DNA of 64,000 bases from Dehalococcoidia bacterium (GTDB taxonomy: Bacteria > Chloroflexota > Dehalococcoidia > Bin125), in contig JAJEJC010000003.1 of the NCBI GenBank assembly GCA_022828105.1, positions 79,612-143,611 on the forward strand, written 5' to 3'. How positions within the stretch are numbered: position 1 is the stretch's first letter; each line of letters begins with the position of its first letter. Shown here piece after piece: positions 53,068-63,298 of the stretch. The position numbers were made by a program, and so were the translations under genes. The notes under the pieces were generated by a model. It was not told the origin of the DNA and made no database searches. It saw only the letters and a list, made by a program, of their open reading frames with translations.

Positions 53068-55233
53068 TTAGGCCCCGTACAGCGCGTCCCGATCCAGACC
53101 GGTCAGCGGCAGCACCTGCGCCGCCTCTTGCCAGAACTCGTCCGCCGTCGTCTCGTCCCACAACTCCTCGGCAAACGCCTGCTCCAGGTCGTCAATCGTC
53201 TGCAGCAGCATGTCTTCGACGATCGCCGGCAAGTCGTCCTTCGCCGTCAGAATCTTGTCCCGCTCCGCGTAGATCACTTCGCGCTGCCGATTGATCACGT
53301 CGTCGTAGTCGACCAGGTGCTTGCGGATGTCGAAGTGGAACGTCTCCACCTTCTGCTGCGCCTGTTCCAGCGCCTTGCCGACCATCCCCGACTCCAGCGG
53401 CGTGCCGTCCTCCAGCCCCGCCTTCTCCAGCATCCCCGGCAGCCAGTCGGGCGTGAAGCGCTTCATGATCCCGTCCTCGAACGAGACGTAGAAGCGTGAC
53501 GACCCCGGGTCGCCCTGGCGACCGGCCCGGCCGCGAAGCTGGTTGTCGATCCGCCGCGACTCATGCCGCTCCGTACCGATCACCGCCAGCCCGCCCCGGT
53601 TCGCGACGCCTTCGCCCAGCTTGATGTCCGTGCCGCGACCGGCCATGTTCGTCGCGATCGTCACCGCGCCCGGCTCGCCCGCGCCGGCGATGATGTGCGC
53701 CTCGCGTTCATGCTGCTTCGCGTTGAGCACCTCGTGCTGGATGCGGCGACGCTTGAGCATCGAGGCGAGCCGCTCCGACGTCTCGACCGACGCCGTGCCG
53801 ACCAGCACCGGACGCCCGTCCGACGACAACTCCGCAATCTCCTCGATCGCCGCGTCGAACTTCGCCTGCTCGGTGCGAAAGACCAGGTCCGCCTGGTCGT
53901 CGCGGACCATGTCGCGGTGCGTGGGAATCACGATCACGTCGAGTCCGTAGATCTTGTGCAGCTCCTCCGCCTCGGTCGCCGCGGTGCCGGTCATCCCGGC
54001 CAGCTTCGAATACATGCGGAAGTAGTTCTGATACGTAATCGTCGCCAGCGTCACCGTCTCACGCTCGACCGACACGCCCTCCTTGGCCTCGATCGCCTGG
54101 TGCAGACCCTCCGAGTAGCGCCGCCCGTCCATCATCCGGCCCGTGAACTCGTCGACGATCACCACTTTGCCGCCGCGCACGACGTAGTCGCGGTCGCGCT
54201 GGTACATGAACTGCGCCTTGAGCGCCGCATCGAGGAAGCGCGTCAGCCGCGCGTTCTCGCCCTCGAACAGGTTGTCGATGCTCAGCGAATCCTCGACCTC
54301 GGCGATGCCCTCCTCGGTCAACGCAATCGTGCGCGATTTCGGGTCGGGCGTGAAGTGCGCCTCGGGCTGCAGACCGCGCACGAGATTGGCGAAGACGCGG
54401 TACGTATCCAGCGACTCCTCCGCCTGCCCCGATATGATCAGCGGCGTCCGCGCCTCGTCGATCAGGACGTTGTCGACTTCGTCGACGATGGCGAAAGCCA
54501 GCGGCCGCTGCACTTTCTCCGAGGCCTGCATCACCATGTTGTCTCGCAGGAAGTCGAAGCCGAACTCGTTGTTCGTCCCGTACGTGATGTCGGCGTTGTA
54601 GGCCTCCTGCCGCGTCACCGGACGCAGCATCTTCAGATCGCCCAGCTCCCGACGCCGCTGCAGCTCTTCCGCGTCCATCGCCTCCGGATTCTCGACATCC
54701 ACCGTCGAGTCCGCCGACGGATCGAACATGAACGCCGCCCGATGCTGCAGCACGCCCACCGACAGCCCCAGCGAGTGATAGATTGGCGCCATCCACTGTG
54801 CGTCGCGCTTGGCCAGGTAATCGTTGACCGTGATCAGGTGCGCGCCGTCGCCCTCCAGCGCGTTCAGATACAGCGCCAGCGTCGCCACCAGGGTCTTGCC
54901 CTCGCCGGTGCGCATTTCGGAAATCTTGCCCTGGTGCAGCACGATCCCGCCCACGATCTGCACGTCGTAGTGCCGCATCTGGACCTGCCGCTTGGCCGCC
55001 TCGCGGACGACCGCAAACGCCTCGGGCAGGATGTCGTCCAGCGACGCCCCGTCCTCCAGCCGCTCGATGAACTCGGCCGTCTTGGCCGCCAGCTCGTCGT
55101 CGCGCAGACGCTCGAACTCGGGTTCCCACTCCGCCACCGCGTCCACCGCGCCCGACAGCCGCTTCACCTCGCGAGCGTTCGCATCGCCGATCAGGGACCC
55201 CGCCCGCTGCTTCGCCCGATCAAACAAACCCAT
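53068..55233 (-). CDS. secA: Preprotein translocase ATPase SecA, N-terminal part (interrupted)
   Basis: 721 residues from the ATG at 55233 ([10 protein letters not shown], the usual SecA start; a GTG at 55251 is also open). Motor for SecYEG-dependent protein export. Walker A MRTGEGKT at 107-114, DEVD Walker B at 251-254, [15 protein letters not shown] and the motif VI segment [17 protein letters not shown] are intact. An extra acidic segment lies at about 168-208, within nucleotide-binding domain 1. The frame meets TAA at 53068-53070, after DRDALYGA, and the SecA sequence resumes at once in the same frame (LDECVTAL...). Full span 52507-55233. A single-base nonsense change, such as GAA, CAA or AAA to TAA, explains it. 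Confidence 0.93.
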   Translation of the reverse strand: MGLFDRAKQRAGSLIGDANAREVKRLSGAVDAVAEWEPEFERLRDDELAAKTAEFIERLEDGASLDDILPEAFAVVREAAKRQVQMRHYDVQIVGGIVLHQGKISEMRTGEGKTLVATLALYLNALEGDGAHLITVNDYLAKRDAQWMAPIYHSLGLSVGVLQHRAAFMFDPSADSTVDVENPEAMDAEELQRRRELGDLKMLRPVTRQEAYNADITYGTNNEFGFDFLRDNMVMQASEKVQRPLAFAIVDEVDNVLIDEARTPLIISGQAEESLDTYRVFANLVRGLQPEAHFTPDPKSRTIALTEEGIAEVEDSLSIDNLFEGENARLTRFLDAALKAQFMYQRDRDYVVRGGKVVIVDEFTGRMMDGRRYSEGLHQAIEAKEGVSVERETVTLATITYQNYFRMYSKLAGMTGTAATEAEELHKIYGLDVIVIPTHRDMVRDDQADLVFRTEQAKFDAAIEEIAELSSDGRPVLVGTASVETSERLASMLKRRRIQHEVLNAKQHEREAHIIAGAGEPGAVTIATNMAGRGTDIKLGEGVANRGGLAVIGTERHESRRIDNQLRGRAGRQGDPGSSRFYVSFEDGIMKRFTPDWLPGMLEKAGLEDGTPLESGMVGKALEQAQQKVETFHFDIRKHLVDYDDVINRQREVIYAERDKILTAKDDLPAIVEDMLLQTIDDLEQAFAEELWDETTADEFWQEAAQVLPLTGLDRDALYGA

Positions 55234-55295
55234 CCAGCAGTCCCCAATCACTCAGCCCCACATCAGGGCATACCCATCCAGTGTAACGGCGAGAT

Positions 55296-57062
55296 TCAGT
55301 GGGGCGGCTCGCAGGGGGACCATTCGCCCGCAAACACGAGTGAGCGGCCATCTAACGACCACCGCGCGATACGTCTGTCGTTGGAGAGGCACGACTCCCG
55401 ATGCACGTGGAAGGTGTGTAGGGTGGAGCCGGTTGTGCCTGAAACGATGCGAAACCTGCTCGTCTGCGCTGCATAGAGCGAAACGTCGATCGTCGCCGCA
55501 AATCCGGGATGATCGCCCAGGGCGGCATAGGTCAGCCGCTCGCGAATCATGAGCTGTTCCCCGTCCTTCGACCACTCAAGCAGATCTAGCTGCGAATACA
55601 GTTGCTCGTCGTCTTCGGTACGCGGCACTGCAGTCGCGCTTATTGAGTCGGTATCAATCAGGTAGATCGGGCTGTCGTCCCAGACAACTGCCAAGCGTGA
55701 CGAGTCGTCCGACCAAAGAATCTCGAGACCTGAATCCCAACTGTTTCGCCGCACATCTGGAACGGCGCGGAGTGAGTGGTCGCGGCTGTCATAGAGATAG
55801 AGCAATGCGGCGTCTCCGGGTCGCTCGCATCTGTCACTGGATCCGCGGTAATGGAACAGCGCAAGAGAACTGAGATCTTTCGCCGGACGCCAGCCACAGC
55901 CTGTTTGCCAGTCATAACTCAAGGCGCCGCCCTTGGTCGGCGGCAATGCCTCACGCTGTCCGTCGAACAGGTCAATGAGCAACCAACCGCTAGACCCTCC
56001 GGTCTCCTGCGCCAGCATCAACATGTCAGTCGTTGACACGAAGTGTGCGCTTGGCTCGCCGCGATAGTCAAAACCGATGTCGAGCCCGTCAAGGGATATC
56101 TGTCGCACGAGCGAGCCATCGGTCCGATGAATCTGCCCAGTAGCATCCATGAGGGTTGAATCCGGCAGCCATCGAACTGTTGCTGACAGTTGAACACTCG
56201 AACCGTCGGGGTGGAGCACAAGCGCGCCGTCTCTTTCTCTGGGCAGATAGCCGGGCCAGCTCAACACTGCCGTCCCATCCGGCGACCAGATCAGTCTTGG
56301 GTCGTGGATGCTCTCATGTTTTCGGTGCAAGAGGAATCCACCTGTGTCCGCGAAGCGAACTGTGCTCAGGCTGTTGGCCGATGTAATCGAAACGTGCGAT
56401 CTGCCATATCCGTCCTCCGTCGGCGACTCCTGCGCTCCAGTCGCGATGTACCGGCCGTCAGGCGACACGCTCAGCCAGCCAGGCGATTGATTGAAGACCG
56501 TAGAGGCGAAGGCGTCCATGATCCGGCGAGACGTTTGGTCAGCCGGATTCCATAGGAGCGGGTCGCCGTAAGTGCCGGCAACGACCTTGCCGTCCGCCCG
56601 CCACCGCCAGTGGAACAGCTCCGTATCCCAGGTCTGGTGATCGGCAATCGCTCCAGCGGAGTCGAAACTGAACAGCTCCACAGGATGCGTGACGTAGATC
56701 GGTAGATCGGCCAACCTCACTCCCGCGGGTTCCAGCAGGACATCGTTGGCTTGAACCCAGATGAGGCTTGGATGGATCGCATCGAGTCGTAGGGCGACCC
56801 ACTGCATGTCATAGCTGCGCCCAAACACCGGAGTGGGACTGAGCAGCAGATTGACCCGAAAGAGTGGCTCCCCGCCCGGTTCGGAATACGCAAACGGACA
56901 GCAGTTGCCGAACCACTGATGCGCCCGGACAGGTTGCTCGGTCGGCGGAGGTGCGGCGAGTACCGCATTGCCCCTCTCCACGCTGGCGCCGCTCCAGGCT
57001 GAAGCGACCAGCATGGCCAGCACGAAAGCGGCAGCAAAGGACTGGACAACAAACGGACCCAT
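55296..57062 (-). CDS. Exported beta-propeller-like hypothetical protein of atypical composition
   Basis: 588 residues. Signal peptide of about 30 residues, then repeated WD40/TolB-like strands with SPDGRYIATG, WSPDGTAVLSW, WSDDSSRLAVVW and WSLDGRSLVFAG, the pattern of TolB-type propellers. Probably secreted or periplasm-facing, binding proteins or ligands. Codon use and base composition are visibly more A/T-rich and mixed than in secA and prs on either side, which points to recent acquisition or weak codon selection. No enzyme motif was found. A Cys pair near residue 54-55 (NCCPF) and others could form disulfides. Confidence 0.8.
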   Translation of the reverse strand: MGPFVVQSFAAAFVLAMLVASAWSGASVERGNAVLAAPPPTEQPVRAHQWFGNCCPFAYSEPGGEPLFRVNLLLSPTPVFGRSYDMQWVALRLDAIHPSLIWVQANDVLLEPAGVRLADLPIYVTHPVELFSFDSAGAIADHQTWDTELFHWRWRADGKVVAGTYGDPLLWNPADQTSRRIMDAFASTVFNQSPGWLSVSPDGRYIATGAQESPTEDGYGRSHVSITSANSLSTVRFADTGGFLLHRKHESIHDPRLIWSPDGTAVLSWPGYLPRERDGALVLHPDGSSVQLSATVRWLPDSTLMDATGQIHRTDGSLVRQISLDGLDIGFDYRGEPSAHFVSTTDMLMLAQETGGSSGWLLIDLFDGQREALPPTKGGALSYDWQTGCGWRPAKDLSSLALFHYRGSSDRCERPGDAALLYLYDSRDHSLRAVPDVRRNSWDSGLEILWSDDSSRLAVVWDDSPIYLIDTDSISATAVPRTEDDEQLYSQLDLLEWSKDGEQLMIRERLTYAALGDHPGFAATIDVSLYAAQTSRFRIVSGTTGSTLHTFHVHRESCLSNDRRIARWSLDGRSLVFAGEWSPCEPPH

Positions 57063-57097
57063 GTCAGAGGAACGCTACTGTCTCCGCCAAAGTTCCC

Positions 57098-58045
57098 TTA
57101 CCGGAACAGCGCGCCGACCGAATCGCCCTCGTGGATGCGGTGGATCGCCTCGCCCAGCAGCGGGGCGATCGAGACCACTTCCAGCCCGCAACCCTCGCCG
57201 TCGCACTTCGGTGGCAGCGTGTCCGTCACCGCAACCTTGGAGAACGGACTCGCGTCCAGCCGCTCCAGCGCCGGATCCGACAGCACCCCGTGCGTCGCCG
57301 CCCCGTAGATTCGCTGCGCGCCCTCTTCGCGAAGCAGTTCGGCCACGTTGCAGAGCGTCCCTGCCGTATCAATCTCGTCGTCGATGATCAGCACGTCGCG
57401 GCCGTCGACCTCGCCAATCAGTTGCATCACTTCCGCCGCATCCTCGTTGCCGCTGCGCCGCTTTTCCGTGATCGCCAGCGGCATGTGCAGCCGATCTGCC
57501 GCTGCCCGCGCCCGCTTCGCCGAGCCCAGGTCGGGCGCCACCACGACGCCCTCGAACTCCTGCTCGGCGAAGTGCTCGATCAAGAGCATCTGGCCGGTCA
57601 GCTCGTCCGTCGGGATGTGGAAAAAGCCCTGGATCTGGCCCGCGTGCAGGTCCATCGTCAGCATCCGGTCCGCCCCCGCCGTCTGGATCAGGTCGGCGAA
57701 CAGCCGCGCCGTAATCGGCACGCGAGGTTGATCCTTCTTGTCCGATCGCCCATAGGCGAAGTACGGCACGACCGCCGTGATCCGACCCGCTGACGCCCGC
57801 CGCGCCGCGTCGATCATGATCAGCAGCTCGACCAGGTGATGGTTGACCGGTTTCGCCCCCGGCTGGATCAAGAACACGTCCCGCTCGCGGATGTTCTCCA
57901 GGAATTGCACGAAGGTGTTGCCGTTGGCGAAGTCGAAGACGTTGGCCGAGCCCAGCTCGACATCCAGTGCTGAACAGACATCCTGCGCCAACCGCGGATG
58001 CGCGTTGCCCGTAAACACCACCGGATCGCCGACATACCGACTCAT
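57098..58045 (-). CDS. prs: Ribose-phosphate pyrophosphokinase
   Basis: 315 residues. Makes PRPP from ribose 5-phosphate and ATP. The PRPP-binding loop is DDEIDTAGTL, the TMDLHAGQIQGFF segment supplies the catalytic His, and the ATP loop is YGRSDKKDQPRVPITA. Two substitutions against E. coli-like enzymes are visible: the FSDGE loop reads FANGN (39-43) and RQDRK reads RSDKK (100-104). These resemble a divergent Prs group. ATG at 58045 with GGGAGG eight bases before it. Divergent from groES. Confidence 0.93.
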   Translation of the reverse strand: MSRYVGDPVVFTGNAHPRLAQDVCSALDVELGSANVFDFANGNTFVQFLENIRERDVFLIQPGAKPVNHHLVELLIMIDAARRASAGRITAVVPYFAYGRSDKKDQPRVPITARLFADLIQTAGADRMLTMDLHAGQIQGFFHIPTDELTGQMLLIEHFAEQEFEGVVVAPDLGSAKRARAAADRLHMPLAITEKRRSGNEDAAEVMQLIGEVDGRDVLIIDDEIDTAGTLCNVAELLREEGAQRIYGAATHGVLSDPALERLDASPFSKVAVTDTLPPKCDGEGCGLEVVSIAPLLGEAIHRIHEGDSVGALFR

Positions 58046-58154
58046 CGCAACGCACCTCCCGCCGCCAAGTTATCTCACACCCCGAAGACGCTCACGCTGC
58101 AAACCCGCTTGTCAAGGCTATACACCACCATCCGGTGGACACATCCCCGTTATC

Positions 58155-58210
58155 TCTCCCCCCGCTCGAAGCGGGGGGAGATGTCTCGTAGAGACAGAGG
58201 GGGGCTCCCC
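58155..58210 (+). repeat. Palindromic repeat element copy C, intergenic
   Basis: Hairpin 1: CTCCCCCCGC and GCGGGGGGAG around TCGAA (58156-58180). Hairpin 2: TGTCTC and GAGACA around GTA (58182-58196). A tail of GAGGGGGGCTCCCC follows. This is the fullest copy and defines the element. Confidence 0.8.
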
Positions 58211-58333
58211 GTCAGCACGCGAATCACCCGACCCCGGCCTCGCCATGCCCGCCGCTCAGTGCAGTGGATTACGCAACGACGCCAGCGCTGCGCCGGCTCG
58301 ACGTAATGGCGGCTTCGGTTTCCCCCCGCTCTC

Positions 58334-58362
58334 TTGCAGCAGGTCAACTCCTTGCCTACGAT
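58334..58362 (+). promoter_or_regulatory. Predicted groESL promoter
   Basis: -35 TTGCAG (58334-58339), 17-base spacer, -10 TACGAT (58357-58362). The predicted start falls within a base or two of the CIRCE, so repressor binding would block initiation. Confidence 0.55.
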
Positions 58363-58369
58363 GCACTCG

Positions 58370-58396
58370 TTAGCACTCTCGCACTTCGAGTGCTAA
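58370..58396. promoter_or_regulatory. CIRCE operator (HrcA-binding site)
   Basis: Perfect consensus: TTAGCACTC at 58370-58378, nine-base spacer, GAGTGCTAA at 58388-58396. HrcA represses groESL through this element and is released on heat shock. It lies 49 bases before the groES start. Confidence 0.95.
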
Positions 58397-58445
58397 CGTC
58401 ACCAATCAGGCAAGCAATCAGCTACAGGGAATGGAAGACCGCACT

Positions 58446-58742
58446 ATGGCCACCGAGCTCAAGCCGCTCAACGACCGCATCGTGATCAAGCCGCTCCAGC
58501 AGGAGCAGGTGCTCTCCTCTGGCATCGTGATCCCCGACTCGGCCAAGGAAAAGCCGCAGCAGGGTGAAGTCGTCGCCATCGGCCCGGGCAAGCGCGATGA
58601 CAACGGCACCCGCGTTCCGCTCGACATCGAGATGGGCGACCGCATCCTCTACAAGAAGTACACCGGCCAGGAAATCCAGATCGACAACGAGGACCTGATC
58701 GTGCTCGAAGAGCGCGAGGTCCTGGCCAAGCTGATCGTCTAG
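58446..58742 (+). CDS. groES: Co-chaperonin GroES
   Basis: 98 residues. Caps the GroEL barrel. The start [16 protein letters not shown], the mobile-loop region and the C-terminal [20 protein letters not shown] are typical. The ATG at 58446 was preferred to one at 58431 because GGAAG lies nine bases upstream and the resulting N-terminus is family-like. First gene of the CIRCE-controlled groESL operon; 51 bases before groEL. Confidence 0.97.
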   Translation: MATELKPLNDRIVIKPLQQEQVLSSGIVIPDSAKEKPQQGEVVAIGPGKRDDNGTRVPLDIEMGDRILYKKYTGQEIQIDNEDLIVLEEREVLAKLIV

Positions 58743-58754
58743 CCGACGCTGTAG

Positions 58755-60422
<1,668 letters not shown>

Positions 60423-60447
60423 GTCCAACCGCTCCCGGGAGCAATCG

Positions 60448-60480
60448 AAGAGCCTCCGACGCCAAGCGTCGGGGGCTCTT
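60448..60480. terminator. Strong hairpin terminator after groEL
   Basis: Fifteen-base-pair stem (one G-U) with a CAA loop: arms 60448-60462 and 60466-60480, top pairs CCGACGC with GCGTCGG. It begins 26 bases after the groEL stop and lies between convergent genes, so it may serve both. Only two T residues end the arm; the T-tract is weak. Confidence 0.75.
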
Positions 60481-60513
60481 CGCACCCCCAATCTCGAGAC
60501 TGCCGCGCGACCG

Positions 60514-61656
60514 TCAGCGAACGGCGCCCGCCGTCTTCAGTTCCTCGCCCTGCGAGCCGTTGAGCCCGATCTCGGCCAGGATCTCGTCCGTGTGCTCGCC
60601 CGGGTAGGCTGGCGGACCCTGGATCTCCGACTTCGTCCGGCTAAACCTCGGCGCGGGCGCGGGCTGGACCACGCCGGCAACCTCCTCGAACGCCCCGCGC
60701 GCCTTGGCGTGCGGGTGATTCGGCGCCTCCCACGGCTCCAGCACCGGACCGAAGCAGACATCCGAGCCCTCGAAGATCGCCTCCCACTCCGTGCGCGTCT
60801 TGGTCTGGAAGATCGCCGTTACCCGCTCCTTCAGCTCGGGCCAGCGCGTGTTGTCCATCTGGTGCGGCAACTCCTCGTGCTCGAGTCCGAGCAGGTGCAG
60901 CAGTTCGGCGTAGAACTGCGGCTCAATCGAGCCGATCGATACGTACTTGCCGTCCAGCGTCTCGTAGGCGTCGTAGAAGTGCGCCCCGGTGTCGAGCACG
61001 TTGGCCGCGCGACCGCGACGCCAACCGCCCGTCGCCAGGCCCGCGTGCACGGACGTGATCAGCGACGACGCGCCGTCAACCATAGCCGCGTCCACGACCT
61101 GTCCCTTGCCCGACCGCTGCGCCTCGATCAGCGCGCCCAGCATGCCGACCGCCAGGTACATCCCGCCGCCGCCGAAGTCGCCGACCAGGTTGAGCGGCGG
61201 CACCGGCGCCTGGCCCTTGCGCGCAATCGGCGCGAGCGCGCCGGCCAGCGAGATGTAGTTGATGTCGTGACCCGCCATATGCGCGTACGGACCCTCCTGG
61301 CCCCAACCCGTCATCCGTCCGTAGACCAACTTCGGATTGCGTTCCAGGCAGACGTCGGGTCCCAGTCCCAGGCGCTCCATCACGCCCGGGCGGAAGCCCT
61401 CGAACAGCGCGTCGGCGTCCGCAATCAGCTTGAGCGCCACCTCGACGCCTTCCGGGTTCTTCAGGTCCAGAGCGATCGAGCGCCGGCCCCGCGCCAGCAG
61501 GTCGCCGGGCGGATTGGCCGGAGCCTCCGACGGCGCATTCGAGGCGCGGTCGATGCGCACGATGTCCGCGCCCATGTCGGACAGGATCATCCCGCAGAAC
61601 GGGCCCGGTCCGATGCCCTGGAATTCAATGATCCGAATGCCGCTCAGCGGTCCCAT
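60514..61656 (-). CDS. Alpha-methylacyl-CoA racemase-type CaiB/BaiF family III enzyme
   Basis: 380 residues. The triad known for Mycobacterium MCR and human AMACR is present: H126 (GPYAHMAGHDINY), D160 (NLVGDFGGGGM) and E245 (GSIEPQFY). This supports a racemase epimerising 2-methylacyl-CoA esters, used to degrade branched-chain acids or sterol side chains, over a simple CoA transferase. GAGGAGCACG precedes the ATG at 61656; the frame is open further upstream to 61779 without family support. Divergent from a GNAT gene with 60 bases between. Convergent with groEL. Confidence 0.92.
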   Translation of the reverse strand: MGPLSGIRIIEFQGIGPGPFCGMILSDMGADIVRIDRASNAPSEAPANPPGDLLARGRRSIALDLKNPEGVEVALKLIADADALFEGFRPGVMERLGLGPDVCLERNPKLVYGRMTGWGQEGPYAHMAGHDINYISLAGALAPIARKGQAPVPPLNLVGDFGGGGMYLAVGMLGALIEAQRSGKGQVVDAAMVDGASSLITSVHAGLATGGWRRGRAANVLDTGAHFYDAYETLDGKYVSIGSIEPQFYAELLHLLGLEHEELPHQMDNTRWPELKERVTAIFQTKTRTEWEAIFEGSDVCFGPVLEPWEAPNHPHAKARGAFEEVAGVVQPAPAPRFSRTKSEIQGPPAYPGEHTDEILAEIGLNGSQGEELKTAGAVR

Positions 61657-61716
61657 ATCGTGCTCCTCACGTGCGAAACGTGTGTCGTGTCGTCGATAGC
61701 AGCAGGGTAACGCGCC

Positions 61717-62229
61717 GTGACCTACGCGATTGAGTCGGTCGGCTACGACGCTGCGCCGGACGTGATCGAGCTGATCCACCGCGTCTTCGACGAGTACGGC
61801 TTCATCTGGGATCCCGAGGACGAGTTCTGGGATCTGCTCAGCGAAGAGCAGGCCTTCCCCTATCGCGCGCCGATCGGTGCGTTCTGGGTCATGCGCGATG
61901 AGTCAGGTACGGTCGTCGGCTCCATCGCGGCGAATCGGGTCGACGGACCGACGGTCGAGCTGCATCGCCTCTATCTCGACGCCCGCCTGCGCGGCAAGGG
62001 CCTGGGCCGCCGGCTCGTCGAGACTGCCGTCGAGTGGGCGCGCGAACACGGCGCATGGCGGATCGAACTCTGGTCCGACACCCGCTTCGAGGACGCCCAC
62101 CGGCTCTACGAGCGCCTTGGTTACGTCAAGTCCGGCAGCCGCAAGCTCGACGACGTCAACGACACCGTCGAGTTCAGGTACGAGCGCGACCTTTCGGACT
62201 CTGAGCGTGAACGCTCCCCCAGACATTGA
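61717..62229 (+). CDS. GNAT-family N-acetyltransferase
   Basis: 170 residues. The acetyl-CoA pyrophosphate loop is [12 protein letters not shown] (about 89-100), followed by the usual [25 protein letters not shown] strand-helix end. Substrate unknown. The GTG start follows CAGGGTAACG, a weak site. Lies 83 bases before nuoA on the same strand but is unlikely to belong to the nuo operon. Confidence 0.88.
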   Translation: MTYAIESVGYDAAPDVIELIHRVFDEYGFIWDPEDEFWDLLSEEQAFPYRAPIGAFWVMRDESGTVVGSIAANRVDGPTVELHRLYLDARLRGKGLGRRLVETAVEWAREHGAWRIELWSDTRFEDAHRLYERLGYVKSGSRKLDDVNDTVEFRYERDLSDSERERSPRH

Positions 62230-62312
62230 CCCTGATCACACCGCGCGGGTACGATCTGTTCGGCATCGGGGAATCTGGTGCGTACCTTCAGAGCGGGTGA
62301 CGGCAGGTAGAC

Positions 62313-62702
62313 GTGTCCGAACTGTTCGAGAACTATGGCGCGGTGCTGATTGCGATCCCGGTCGGGGCCATGCTCGTCCTCACCGCGCTGCTGGCCACGA
62401 AGCTGCTTGCGCCGCAGCGGCGCACGGCGCTCAAGGGCCAGGTATACGAGTGCGGCATGCTGCCGATCGGCCGCAACTGGGCCCAGGTCCACGTCCGCTA
62501 CTACACCTACGCGCTGCTCTTCCTCGTCTTCGACGTCGAGGTAGTCTTCCTGCTGCCCTGGGCGGTTTCCTTCCTCGGACTGATGGACGGGGCGGAGTTC
62601 GGCAAGGTGATTCTCTGGCAGATGGTCCTGTTTATCGGCACGCTGCTGATCGCCCTCGCCTATGCCTGGCGCAAAGGCGTCTTCGACTGGCAGCGAAACT
62701 AA
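62313..62702 (+). CDS. nuoA: NADH-quinone oxidoreductase subunit A
   Basis: 129 residues, three membrane segments (about 9-31, 67-88, 98-118). Membrane subunit of complex I. The conserved loop [20 protein letters not shown] and [12 protein letters not shown] identify it. GTG start after GACGGCAGGTAG. First gene of a nuo operon continuing with nuoB and nuoC past the window's end. A promoter probably lies in 62230-62312. Confidence 0.97.
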   Translation: MSELFENYGAVLIAIPVGAMLVLTALLATKLLAPQRRTALKGQVYECGMLPIGRNWAQVHVRYYTYALLFLVFDVEVVFLLPWAVSFLGLMDGAEFGKVILWQMVLFIGTLLIALAYAWRKGVFDWQRN

Positions 62703-62719
62703 CGAAGCGAGAGCCGCGC

Positions 62720-63292
62720 ATGACGACCTCCCAGCCACCACACATGGACGATCCGACGCCCGTCATCATCTCGCCGGAGTCGCTGCGTCTGCAGGCGATT
62801 GACGACCAGCCGCCGACCGTGCCCTACAAGGTCGTGCTGCCCGGTGTCATGCAAGCTCCCGCTGAGGCCCTGATCTCTGCCGCCCGCAAGTCCTCGCTCT
62901 GGCCGATGACCTTCGGCCTGGCCTGCTGCGCGATCGAAATGATCGCCACCTACATGGCCAACCACGACCTCGACCGCTTTGGCATCGTGCCCTGGCCCTC
63001 GCCCAGGCAGTCCGACGTGATGATCGTCGCCGGCACCGTGACCAAGAAGATGGCCCCCGCCGTCAAGCTCCTCTATGAGCAGATGCCGCATCCCAAGTGG
63101 GTCATCTCGATGGGCGCCTGCGCCACCAACGGCGGACCCTACACCCAGTACGACCGCGTCGTTCAGGGCGTCGACAACATCGTCCCGGTGGATGTCTACG
63201 TGCCCGGCTGCCCGCCTCGCCCCGAGGCATTGATCGACGGTCTCCTTGCTCTGCAAGAGAAGATCGTCGAGGAACGCGCGCGGGGTTACTGA
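62720..63292 (+). CDS. nuoB: NADH-quinone oxidoreductase subunit B
   Basis: 190 residues. Carries the N2 iron-sulfur cluster next to the quinone site; the four ligands C69, C70 (LACCAIEM), C134 (MGACATNGG) and C164 ([10 protein letters not shown]) are intact. A 45-residue N-terminal extension precedes the core. AAGCGAGAG before the ATG; 17 bases after nuoA. Confidence 0.98.
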   Translation: MTTSQPPHMDDPTPVIISPESLRLQAIDDQPPTVPYKVVLPGVMQAPAEALISAARKSSLWPMTFGLACCAIEMIATYMANHDLDRFGIVPWPSPRQSDVMIVAGTVTKKMAPAVKLLYEQMPHPKWVISMGACATNGGPYTQYDRVVQGVDNIVPVDVYVPGCPPRPEALIDGLLALQEKIVEERARGY

Positions 63293-63298
63293 TCAGCC

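Larger units (their letters stand above)
58046..58445. other. 400-base region between prs and groES
   Basis: Contains repeat copy C (58155-58210), the groESL promoter (58334-58362) and CIRCE (58370-58396). On the minus strand TTGACA (58110-58115) could be the prs -35, though no good -10 follows at 17 bases. A weak TCCCCCCGCTC stretch near 58321 matches 11 bases of the repeat but is too short to call. No gene seen. Confidence 0.6.

Noticed and set aside
53563..55476. 637-residue plus-strand open frame antisense to secA
   Set aside because: His/Arg/Leu/Val-rich shadow; the minus strand has full SecA motifs.
58318..58335. Possible truncated fourth copy of the palindromic element (TCCCCCCGCTC)
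   Set aside because: Only 11 bases match and no hairpin forms, so chance similarity is likely in this composition.
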